DNA of 64,000 nt, taken from contig URJY01000002.1 of NCBI GenBank assembly GCA_900548275.1, positions 209,527 to 273,526 of the forward strand. Reading direction: 5' to 3'. The notes beneath the pieces are model-generated. The model was not told the DNA's origin. It searched no databases and worked only from the letters and a program-made list of their open reading frames with translations. The position numbers and the translations under genes were made by a program. Of the stretch, positions 57,549 through 64,000 are shown piece by piece (within the stretch, counting starts at the first letter, position 1; each line of letters starts with the position of its first letter). Source of the stretch: an uncultured Opitutales bacterium. Lineage in GTDB: Bacteria > Verrucomicrobiota > Verrucomicrobiia > Opitutales > Intestinicryptomonadaceae.

Positions 57549-59096
57549 ATGGGAAAATATCAGAAAATAATACTAACCGCCGCCGCATTTTTTGCGGCGG
57601 CAACGGTATTCGGCGAAATAAAAATGTCGGCGATTTTCTCCGACAACATGATGCTTCAGCGCGATTCCGCCGTAAAGGTCTGGGGCGACGCCGCGCCGAA
57701 CTCAACGGTGGAAGTCGCCTTCGCGGGACAGAGGAAGTCGGTAAAAGCCGCCCCCGACGGCGCGTGGAGTTTGCGGCTCGACCAAATGCCCGCCGACAAA
57801 ACCCCGCGCGAAATGACCGTTTCCGAAAACGGGAAAATCGGCAGGCGCATAAAAAACATACTCGTCGGCGAAGTCTGGATTCTCGGCGGACAAAGCAATA
57901 TGGCGTGGACGCTCGAAAAATCGGAAGACGGCGAACGGGCGGCGGCGCGCGCAGACCATCCCGACATCCGCTACTTCAACCAGAACTGCCGCGCGATGTC
58001 GAAAACGCCGCGCAAGACAATGTACAACGCCGCATGGCTCGAACTTTCGCCCGAAAACGCGTCGAAGCTAAGCGCGGTGGGCGTTCTCTTCGCCGAAAAG
58101 CTCCGCGCCGATTTGGACGTGCCCGTCGGGCTTGTCTTCACGGCACTCGGCGCGGCGCAAATGGTCGTTTTCATTCCCGAGGAAAAAAGCGCGACGCTCG
58201 AATACACGCGCGGCGTGTGCGAAAATTTCGCAAAGCGCAACGCAACCTATTCGTACGAAAACGCGATGAAATCATACAAACGCAAACGCGCCCAGTGGGA
58301 GGCGGAATGCGAAAAGGCGAAGCTCGAAAACAAACCCTACGAAAAAAAGTTCAACCTCCCCGTGCCGAACAAACACAGCTTTCTGCCGCCGTTCTGCACG
58401 CCGTTCTACGTCTACAACGCGGTCGTTGCGCCGCTTGCGGGCTTCGGCGCGCGCGGCGTTCTGTGGTATCAGGGCGAATCGGATTCTGCGGACAAACGGC
58501 TCGAAAATTTCGGCGAACAATTCGAACTGCTCGTATCGGGTTGGCGCGAAAAATTCGACAATTCCGATCTCTATTTTCTGACCGTACAGCTCGCCTCGTA
58601 CGAAGTCGCCAAACGCGACTGGGGCTTGACGCGTTGGAAACAGTATCTGGCTGCGAAGTCGCTCCCGAAATGTTTTGCGGTCAACAATGTCGACTGCGGC
58701 GAAGAGCGCGATATACATCCGAAAGACAAACTGACCGTCGCAACGCGCCTCGAGAAAACCGCCCTGCGCGAAGTCTACGGACGCGCAGACGTGCGCTCGC
58801 GCTTCCCGTCGATGAAATCGGTGCGCTACGGCGGCAACACCGCAACGGTGTCTTTCGAAGTCGATTCGGGGAAGCTCGAAATGCGCGGCAAACCGCGCGG
58901 ATTCGAAGCGAAAGTCGGCGGCAAATGGGTCGCGGCAAACGCCGAACTTCGCGGAAACTCGGTGGTAATTTCGGTCGGAGACAAGTCGGCAAAAATCGAC
59001 GGCGTGCGCTACCTCTGGAAAAACTGGGCGCGTCCCGACGTCTGCCTGTACGACACAAACGCCCTGCCCGCATTTTCGTTCACCGACGAAAGGTAG
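57549..59096 (+). CDS. Secreted sialate O-acetylesterase (paralogue 4)
   Basis: 515 residues. Signal peptide MGKYQKIILTAAAFFAAATVFG; Ser116 in GGQSNMAW; VLWYQGESDSADKRLENF and ERDIHPKDKLTVATRLEKTAL. It keeps the common architecture but is more diverged from 2 and 3 than those are from each other. Eighteen bases after paralogue 3, so the four genes probably form one operon; a strong terminator follows. Confidence 0.92.
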   Translation: MGKYQKIILTAAAFFAAATVFGEIKMSAIFSDNMMLQRDSAVKVWGDAAPNSTVEVAFAGQRKSVKAAPDGAWSLRLDQMPADKTPREMTVSENGKIGRRIKNILVGEVWILGGQSNMAWTLEKSEDGERAAARADHPDIRYFNQNCRAMSKTPRKTMYNAAWLELSPENASKLSAVGVLFAEKLRADLDVPVGLVFTALGAAQMVVFIPEEKSATLEYTRGVCENFAKRNATYSYENAMKSYKRKRAQWEAECEKAKLENKPYEKKFNLPVPNKHSFLPPFCTPFYVYNAVVAPLAGFGARGVLWYQGESDSADKRLENFGEQFELLVSGWREKFDNSDLYFLTVQLASYEVAKRDWGLTRWKQYLAAKSLPKCFAVNNVDCGEERDIHPKDKLTVATRLEKTALREVYGRADVRSRFPSMKSVRYGGNTATVSFEVDSGKLEMRGKPRGFEAKVGGKWVAANAELRGNSVVISVGDKSAKIDGVRYLWKNWARPDVCLYDTNALPAFSFTDER

Positions 59097-59116
59097 AAAA
59101 TAACATCCCCCGCACC

Positions 59117-59147
59117 GTGCGCCGAATACAGTTTCGGCGCATTTTTT
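59117..59147 (+). terminator. Terminator of the sialate esterase operon
   Basis: TGCGCCGAA pairs with TTCGGCGCA around TACAGT and is followed by T6. The T run merges into a TATAAT sequence. Confidence 0.85.
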
Positions 59148-59175
59148 GTATAATGTCCAATTTCGAAAAGATGTC

Positions 59176-59207
59176 ATTTTGCGCAAGATTGACAACGAGC
59201 GCAAAAT
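59176..59207. promoter_or_regulatory. Perfect inverted repeat over the promoter of the beta-helix gene
   Basis: Arms ATTTTGCGC and GCGCAAAAT are exact complements separated by 14 bases that contain the -35 hexamer. It looks like an operator for an unidentified dimeric regulator. Confidence 0.6.
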
Positions 59208-59217
59208 CTGGGATAAT
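59189..59217 (+). promoter_or_regulatory. Strong predicted promoter of the beta-helix glycosidase gene
   Basis: TTGACA, 17-base spacer, GATAAT (five of six matches), 22 bases before the start codon, implying a very short leader. Confidence 0.7.
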
Positions 59218-59238
59218 CATATCGAAAGAGGAATGAAT

Positions 59239-61251
59239 ATGAAAAAGCCCATTTTGTTTTTTTGCGCCGCGCTGCTGTCGACGTCGGCATTTGCCGACGC
59301 CCCGCGCGAACTTAACGGATACGATTTCTACCCCGCGCAGCCCGACGCAAAGCCCTACGCAGGCGACTTCGGCAAACTGCCCACGGGCGCGAAGGAGTTC
59401 GAAGTGCAACTGCCGCGAGGGAACGGCGCAACCGTTAACGCCGCCGATTTCGGGCTGAACGAAAACGTCGAAAACGCCGCCACAATCATCAACGCCGCGC
59501 TCGCACACTGCAAAAAAATCGGCGCGTCGAAACTCGTCCTGCCCAAGGGCAAATACAAATGCTTCGACGCAACGTCAATCCGCCTCGACGGCTTCGAAGA
59601 CTTCGCGCTCGACGGCAACGGCTCGCTGCTCGTCTACCGAAGCAGTTCCGTAAAACAGATGAAGCCGCAATGGGACAAAGCCCTCGAGTCGGGCGTTTCG
59701 AACATAAAAATCCGAAACTGCAACCGCGTGAAAATCGCCAACCTCGACTTTGACTGGGACTGGGAGCGCGACCCTCTCGCGGGCTTCGGAAAGGTCGTCG
59801 GGCGCAACGCCGACCCGAAAAATCCGTACGTCGATTTCCAATTCTACCAGTACGAAAAATATCCCACCTACGGCAAAAAGACGCCGACCGTCGTCATCAC
59901 TCCCTATCGCGCCGATTTGAGTTCGTTCGCCGAAGACGCCGCGGGAGTCTGGGGCGGCGACCCCGCACCGCTCGGCGCGGGCGAGGGCGTATCGGGCTTC
60001 CCCAACGAATGGATTTCGCCGAACACAATCCGCATATATTTCAACCACTGGACAATCGGAACGCCGAAAGCCGCAGCCGAAAAAGTCGGACAATTCAGGG
60101 ACGACCTGCCCTACCGCATCACCCACTACTACTACGGCAAGAACGCTTTCGATATGTTCTCGAACCGCCACCTTACGCTCGAAAACATCCGCATTTTCTC
60201 GTGCCGCGGGCACGCGTTCCAAGTCGACGGCGAGCAGCAATATTGGCAGTACATCAACGTGAAGATTATGCCGCCCGACGACCCGCGCCGCGCCCTGACC
60301 TGCTCCGCCGACCACCACCACATCGCGAACTCGCGCGGTTTTATGAAGATGATAGGCTGCGAATTTTCGATGGGAATGGACGACGCGGGAAACTTCCACG
60401 ACCGCTCTTTCGTAATGAAAAAAGTCGGCGACAAAACGCTCGAATCGGCAAACTCGCGCGGACTCGCGTTCTTCGACGCAAAGGTCGGCGACGAAATCTC
60501 GCTGCGCGACGGCGACTACACACCCACGGGCTACGTCGGCAAAATCGCCGCAATCGACGGCGAGCGCATAACTTTCGACAAGCCCCTGCCCGAATCGGCG
60601 AACGGAATTTTCGTCTGTTTCAACACGCGCTTCGACACCCGCAACATCATCGTGCGCAACTGCAAATTCGTGCGCCACGGCTGCCGCGGACTGCTCATTC
60701 TGGCAAAGGACGTAACAATCGAAAACTCGCTTTTCGAACGCGAACAAATGGGCGCGCTGAAGTTCGAAACGGGCTACACGTTCAACGTGTGGTGTGAGGG
60801 AACGGGCGTCGACAACGTTGTCGTGCGCAACTGCACGTTCAAACGCTCCAACCTGCGCGGAATCAAGTCGCACGGTTTCGCGCGCGACATCCAGATTTCC
60901 GCATACGTCGAAAAAGACCCGTCCGAAAAACAGCCCAAAACGCCAGTCATCACGAACCTGCTTTTCGAGAACAACAAGTTCTACGAAACCGCTGGCGTCG
61001 TCGCAGTGGCCGCCGCGTGCGAAAACGTAATTTTCAGAAACAACAGAATCGAAAACGCCCGCGACACCCCGTCGGTCGCCGAAAAGGACAAATGGTGTAG
61101 GGGCGGATTCTACGTGCGCAGCGGCAAAAACATAAAAATCGTAAACAACACCTATGTAAAGTCGCCGTATATGCCCAATGCGGGCGTTTACGCAAAGCGC
61201 GGCGAATACGAAAACTGCGAATTTGCGGGCAATAAAACGGTCGAAAAATAA
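59239..61251 (+). CDS. Secreted right-handed beta-helix glycosidase, GH110-like
   Basis: 670 residues. The start at the second of two in-frame ATG codons gives good spacing from AGAGGA and a signal peptide (MKKPILFFCAALLSTSAFA). The domain begins with ATVNAADFGLNENVENAATIINAALAHCKK and KLVLPKGKYKCF, the typical opening of pectate-lyase-like beta-helix enzymes. Later coils carry TCSADHHHIANS, IGCEFSMGMDDAGNFHDRSFV and repeated NxxFxxNxI turns. The DDAGNFH segment recalls the catalytic region of GH110 alpha-galactosidases. It would act on surface glycans outside the cell. The family assignment is tentative; other beta-helix glycosidases or lyases remain possible. Confidence 0.75.
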   Translation: MKKPILFFCAALLSTSAFADAPRELNGYDFYPAQPDAKPYAGDFGKLPTGAKEFEVQLPRGNGATVNAADFGLNENVENAATIINAALAHCKKIGASKLVLPKGKYKCFDATSIRLDGFEDFALDGNGSLLVYRSSSVKQMKPQWDKALESGVSNIKIRNCNRVKIANLDFDWDWERDPLAGFGKVVGRNADPKNPYVDFQFYQYEKYPTYGKKTPTVVITPYRADLSSFAEDAAGVWGGDPAPLGAGEGVSGFPNEWISPNTIRIYFNHWTIGTPKAAAEKVGQFRDDLPYRITHYYYGKNAFDMFSNRHLTLENIRIFSCRGHAFQVDGEQQYWQYINVKIMPPDDPRRALTCSADHHHIANSRGFMKMIGCEFSMGMDDAGNFHDRSFVMKKVGDKTLESANSRGLAFFDAKVGDEISLRDGDYTPTGYVGKIAAIDGERITFDKPLPESANGIFVCFNTRFDTRNIIVRNCKFVRHGCRGLLILAKDVTIENSLFEREQMGALKFETGYTFNVWCEGTGVDNVVVRNCTFKRSNLRGIKSHGFARDIQISAYVEKDPSEKQPKTPVITNLLFENNKFYETAGVVAVAAACENVIFRNNRIENARDTPSVAEKDKWCRGGFYVRSGKNIKIVNNTYVKSPYMPNAGVYAKRGEYENCEFAGNKTVEK

Positions 61252-61296
61252 CGCGGCAAACGTGCCGCAAATCGGCGCGCGCTCCGCAAACGGAAA

Positions 61297-61331
61297 GCCC
61301 CGAACGCATAGGGATTACGTTCGGGGCTTTT
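61297..61331. terminator. Terminator between convergent beta-helix gene and nadA
   Basis: A 10-bp perfect stem GCCCCGAACG/CGTTCGGGGC followed by TTTTGGTTTTTT on the plus strand. Confidence 0.85.
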
Positions 61332-61352
61332 GGTTTTTTCCTTTCGGAAAAA

Positions 61353-62321
61353 CTATTTCGACATCTCGAGCATCCGCTCAATCGGTTTGCGCGCGCGCTC
61401 GATTACGTCGGGCGGAAGCTCGATTTTCGGTTCGAGATTTTCGAGACACGCCAGAAGCTTTTCGGGCGTGTTCATAAGCATATTTTTGCAGTGCTGGCTG
61501 AGTCTGCCCGAAGCCGTCGCCGCGATGAACGTCTTGTTCGGAATCTCGCGGCGCAGGCGGTGAATCATTTCGACGACGGTTACGATTATGAACTTGTCGC
61601 TTTTGTGTTCGCGGCAGAACGAAATCATTTTCTCGGTGCTGCAAATGCAGTCGGCAGTGTCGCGCACGGCTTTCGGACACTCGGGATGGCACACAAGCGG
61701 CGCATTCGGGAACGCCCGCTTTAGCGCGAGCAATTCCTCCGCCTTGTACTGCGTGTGCGCCCAACAATAGCCGTTCCAGAGAATCATATCGCGGCCTGTC
61801 TGCTCGATTATCCACGAGCCCAAATTCTGGTCGGGGCAGAAAATTATCTCCTGCTCGGCGGGAATCTGCTTTACGATGTCGAGCGCGTTGCCGCTCGTGC
61901 AAATGATGTCGCTCTGCTCCTTGACGCCCGCGCTACAGTTGATGTACGAAATCACAATCGCATTGGGATGTTCGCGCTTGAAAACCTTCAGCTCCACGGG
62001 ATGGCAAAGCTCTTCGAGCGTACAGCCCGCCGCGTGGTCGGGCAACACAACCGTCTTGTCGGGGTTGAGAATCTTCGCGGTCTCCGCCATAAAATCGACA
62101 CCCGCAAACGCGATTACATCGGCGGAAGTTTTCTTCGCCTCGCGCGAAAGCCCGAGCGAGTCGCCCACATAGTCGGCAACCGCCTGAATTTCCTCGCAGA
62201 CATAGTTGTGCGCAAGAATGACGGCGTTGCGCTTTTGCTTCAGCTCGAGAATCTTTTTTTGCGTATCCGAAAGCGGTTTCGGCTCGCAGTTTTCGTAGGG
62301 CGGGAAGACGATTGCTTGCAT
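61353..62321 (-). CDS. nadA: Quinolinate synthase A
   Basis: 322 residues; condenses iminoaspartate with dihydroxyacetone phosphate to quinolinate for NAD synthesis, using a [4Fe-4S] cluster. AVILAHNYVCEEIQAVADYVGDSLGLSREA, YINCSAGVKEQSDIICTSGNA, CPDQNLGSWIIEQTGRDMILWNGYCWAHTQY and HPECPKAVRDTADCICSTEKM hold the conserved residues and Cys ligands. The start MQAIVFPPYENCEP was chosen over an upstream extension that lies in the divergent control region. nadB and nadC are not near. Confidence 0.96.
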   Translation of the reverse strand: MQAIVFPPYENCEPKPLSDTQKKILELKQKRNAVILAHNYVCEEIQAVADYVGDSLGLSREAKKTSADVIAFAGVDFMAETAKILNPDKTVVLPDHAAGCTLEELCHPVELKVFKREHPNAIVISYINCSAGVKEQSDIICTSGNALDIVKQIPAEQEIIFCPDQNLGSWIIEQTGRDMILWNGYCWAHTQYKAEELLALKRAFPNAPLVCHPECPKAVRDTADCICSTEKMISFCREHKSDKFIIVTVVEMIHRLRREIPNKTFIAATASGRLSQHCKNMLMNTPEKLLACLENLEPKIELPPDVIERARKPIERMLEMSK

Positions 62322-62458
62322 TGTCTGATAAAAAATTGAACGGCGTCGATTGTATCTTTTCGCGTACGCGCTTGTCAAGGCAACTCTCCGCAAGCCCAAA
62401 AAACTTGACCGCAACGCAATCCGCCCCTACTTTCGACCGCATAACCACAATTACATAT

Positions 62459-63820
62459 ATGATAGGCAAACTCAAACTGATATTCGTTATAATCGCGTCG
62501 CTCGCGCTCTTCGGACAGGCGAACGCCGAAGTCAAGACCGAAGCGGGCTACACGCTGAAACTCAAAGCCTCGCGCGACGGCTCGGAATACAAAAAAGGCG
62601 AAACCGCCGACTTCATACTGTCGGTCGAAAAGGACGGCAAACCCGCCGACGGCGTGAAAGTCCACGCCGAAATGACGAAAGATTCGGTTGTAGTCGGCAG
62701 AAAAACATCCGACGGCTTCACGAAAGACGGCAAATTCAAAATGTCGGGTACACTCGACGAAGCGGGCTTTCTGAAGTGCAAAATGTTCGCGAAAATCCCG
62801 CTCGACGGCGGCAAATTCAAGATTGTCGAACTGCTCGCGGGCGCGGCATTCGACCCGCTCGAAATCAAGCCCAGCCTGCCCGCCCCCGCCGACTTCGACG
62901 AATTCTGGGCGCAACAAAAGAAAATGCTCGCCGCCATTCCGATGAATCTGAAACTCACGCCCGTCAAGACAATTAAGGGCTACAAGGCGTTCGACGTGCA
63001 GGCGGACACTTTCGGCGGCAAGCTTAGCGCATATCTGGTATACCCCGAAAACGCCGCCCCCAAGAGCCTGCCTGCGGTCGTTACGGCACACGGCGCGGGC
63101 GTGAGAAGCTCGAGCCTCGGCGCGGCACTCGCTTGGGCGGGACGCGGCTTCATCGCCCTCGACTTCAACGCCCACGGGCTGCCCAACGCCCAACCGAACG
63201 AATACTACAACAAACTTGAGAAAGGCGAACTCAAAATGTACGCCACAAAGAACTGCCATAGCCGCGACACCATTTTCTTCCGCACACTCTTCCTGCGCGT
63301 CCAACGCGCCATCGACGTAATCACCGCCCAACCGCAATGGGACGGCAAAAGCCTGCTCGTATCGGGCGGCAGTCAGGGCGGCGGACAGGCACTCGCAGCG
63401 GGCGGGCTCGACAGCCGCGTAAGCGTTGTCCTTGCCGCATTCCCCGCAATCTGCGACCACAGCGGCGCGGCGGTCGGCAGAACGACGGGCTGGCCGCACT
63501 TCACCCGCCTCGACGCAAACGGCAACTACGACAAACAGGCAACCGAAGCAGCACGCTATGTCGACGCCGTCAACTTCGCCGCGCGAATCAAAGGCAGGGT
63601 AGTCTATATGATAAACTACGCCGACAACGTGTGCGAACCGACATCGTGCTACGCCGCCTACAACAACATAAAAACGCCGAAACGGCTGATGATAAACGAA
63701 CAGTCGCGCCACAACCCCGCAATCGGCACATACCAACTTCTGATGTCGTGGGCGGTGGAAGAGGTGAAGAAAACCTCGCCGAATGTCCATATGGTGCCGA
63801 ATTTGAAATCGGCTTGGTAG
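62459..63820 (+). CDS. Secreted acetyl-xylan esterase / cephalosporin-C deacetylase family (CE7)
   Basis: 453 residues with a signal peptide (MIGKLKLIFVIIASLALFGQANA). An N-terminal immunoglobulin-like part (KASRDGSEYKKGETADFILSVEKDGKP) is followed by the alpha/beta-hydrolase: VTAHGAGVRSSSLGAA, SGGSQGGGQALAAGGLDSRVSVV (nucleophile Ser in GGSQGG), YADNVCEPTSCYAAYNNIKTPK (Asp) and QSRHNPAIGT (His). It would remove acetyl groups from sugars, complementing the sialate esterases. The start lies in a divergent region shared with nadA. Confidence 0.88.
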   Translation: MIGKLKLIFVIIASLALFGQANAEVKTEAGYTLKLKASRDGSEYKKGETADFILSVEKDGKPADGVKVHAEMTKDSVVVGRKTSDGFTKDGKFKMSGTLDEAGFLKCKMFAKIPLDGGKFKIVELLAGAAFDPLEIKPSLPAPADFDEFWAQQKKMLAAIPMNLKLTPVKTIKGYKAFDVQADTFGGKLSAYLVYPENAAPKSLPAVVTAHGAGVRSSSLGAALAWAGRGFIALDFNAHGLPNAQPNEYYNKLEKGELKMYATKNCHSRDTIFFRTLFLRVQRAIDVITAQPQWDGKSLLVSGGSQGGGQALAAGGLDSRVSVVLAAFPAICDHSGAAVGRTTGWPHFTRLDANGNYDKQATEAARYVDAVNFAARIKGRVVYMINYADNVCEPTSCYAAYNNIKTPKRLMINEQSRHNPAIGTYQLLMSWAVEEVKKTSPNVHMVPNLKSAW

Positions 63821-63853
63821 GCAAATTCAGAAACCGCAAAAGGCGCATCGGCA

Positions 63854-64000
63854 TGAACTGTACCCCAAAAACTGTACAATAAAAGAGCGCGGTTAAGAGA
63901 TTCCCGATTTAGACAAGAGACGACATCGATATTCTTTCGGTGTCGTCTTTTTTAATGTCCACTGCGGTCTATCGTTATTGTAGTATTCGATAAACTTCGA
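63854..64000 (-). mobile_element. IS3-family insertion sequence, one end (partial)
   Basis: An end-like sequence TGAACTGTACCCC begins 33 bases after the CE7 stop, and a transposase C-terminus reads inward. The element continues past the right edge of the window. Confidence 0.75.
63893..64000 (-). CDS. IS3-family transposase OrfB, C-terminal fragment (partial)
   Basis: 35 residues before the stop, running off the window edge: SKFIEYYNNDRPQWTLKKTT followed by PKEYRCRLL. The FIEYYNNDRPQ and TPKEYR words are the standard end of IS3-group (IS150-like) integrase-type transposases, just after the last catalytic Glu. Too short for the rest of the domain to be checked. The reverse strand of this stretch also forms a hairpin with T run (63913-63949). 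Confidence 0.8.
   Translation of the reverse strand, partial: SKFIEYYNNDRPQWTLKKTTPKEYRCRLLSKSGIS

Noticed and set aside
63913..63949. Independent terminator after the CE7 gene
   Set aside because: The hairpin with T run lies within the transposase coding end of the insertion element; it may act as a terminator but probably belongs to the element.

Overview
The window is about 64 kb of chromosomal DNA from a diderm (Gram-negative-type) bacterium. It encodes lipid A kinase LpxK, an autotransporter, OprB-type and FadL-type outer-membrane porins, an ExbB/ExbD/TonB-like energiser and several lipoproteins. The glycan-degrading gene content (GH20, four tandem sialate O-acetylesterases, a beta-helix glycosidase, a CE7 esterase, an uronate pathway, secreted TIM-barrel isomerases) and the Feo/DtxR iron system fit a host- or gut-associated Verrucomicrobiota member, perhaps Opitutia-like. 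That placement is inferred from gene content only; no rRNA or marker comparison was possible. Coding density is high, and promoters of the TTGACA/TATAAT type with 16-18 bp spacing are recognisable in several places.

Layout. 1-2.1 kb: end of lpxK, closed by a palindromic repeat, then a secreted GH20 hexosaminidase. 2.1-8.1 kb: a large membrane protein with EF-hand-like loops, three tandem paralogous lipoprotein TIM-barrel isomerases each with its own terminator, and a Tat-exported hydroxypyruvate-isomerase-like protein. 8.1-9.3 kb: glutaredoxin-like protein, hypoxanthine phosphoribosyltransferase and a small membrane protein. 9.4-15.9 kb: an uronate/oligosaccharide cluster (SSS symporter, UxaC, SDR dehydrogenase, clan-A glycosidase, LacI regulator). 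16-21.5 kb: a hemY-hemH-ccsA-like-rnr operon. 21.5-25.8 kb: a divergent porin-feoA-feoB-Cys-rich-protein operon, separated from the hem operon by three palindromes that look like operators for a DtxR-type repressor; a DtxR/FeoA-domain regulator is encoded at 29.6 kb. 25.8-26.3 kb: a cluster of dispersed structured repeats.

26.3-30.3 kb: citrate synthase, hisH, a RidA/chorismatase-like protein and the DtxR-type regulator. 30.4-35.7 kb: a 1741-residue autotransporter with thirteen 42-43-residue repeats. 35.8-38.6 kb: an unrecognised secreted protein, an RluA-like protein with a degenerate motif, and purE. 38.7-41.5 kb: NhaD/ArsB-type transporter, another structured repeat copy, orphan PII protein, and zinc-independent-type L36 and L31. 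41.6-44 kb: TonB/ExbD/ExbB-like set. 44-49.5 kb: uvrA, an AI-2E-type permease, murQ and a DUF2284 protein. 49.5-52.6 kb: TetR repressor with paired operators in front of fadL, then tlyA and a small membrane protein. 52.7-59.1 kb: four tandem sialate O-acetylesterase paralogues. 59.2-63.8 kb: beta-helix glycosidase behind a strong promoter carrying a perfect inverted repeat, nadA, and a CE7 esterase. The right edge enters an IS3-family element.

Themes. The carbohydrate genes would remove O-acetyl groups and terminal sugars from host or plant glycans and feed uronates to central metabolism. The iron region couples ferrous uptake with haem synthesis. The least explained items are the two families of dispersed repeats with conserved flanks and variable but self-complementary stems, the triplicated lipid-anchored isomerases, the autotransporter repeat array, and the inverted repeat over the beta-helix gene promoter. 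I found no CRISPR array, rRNA or convincing tRNA.
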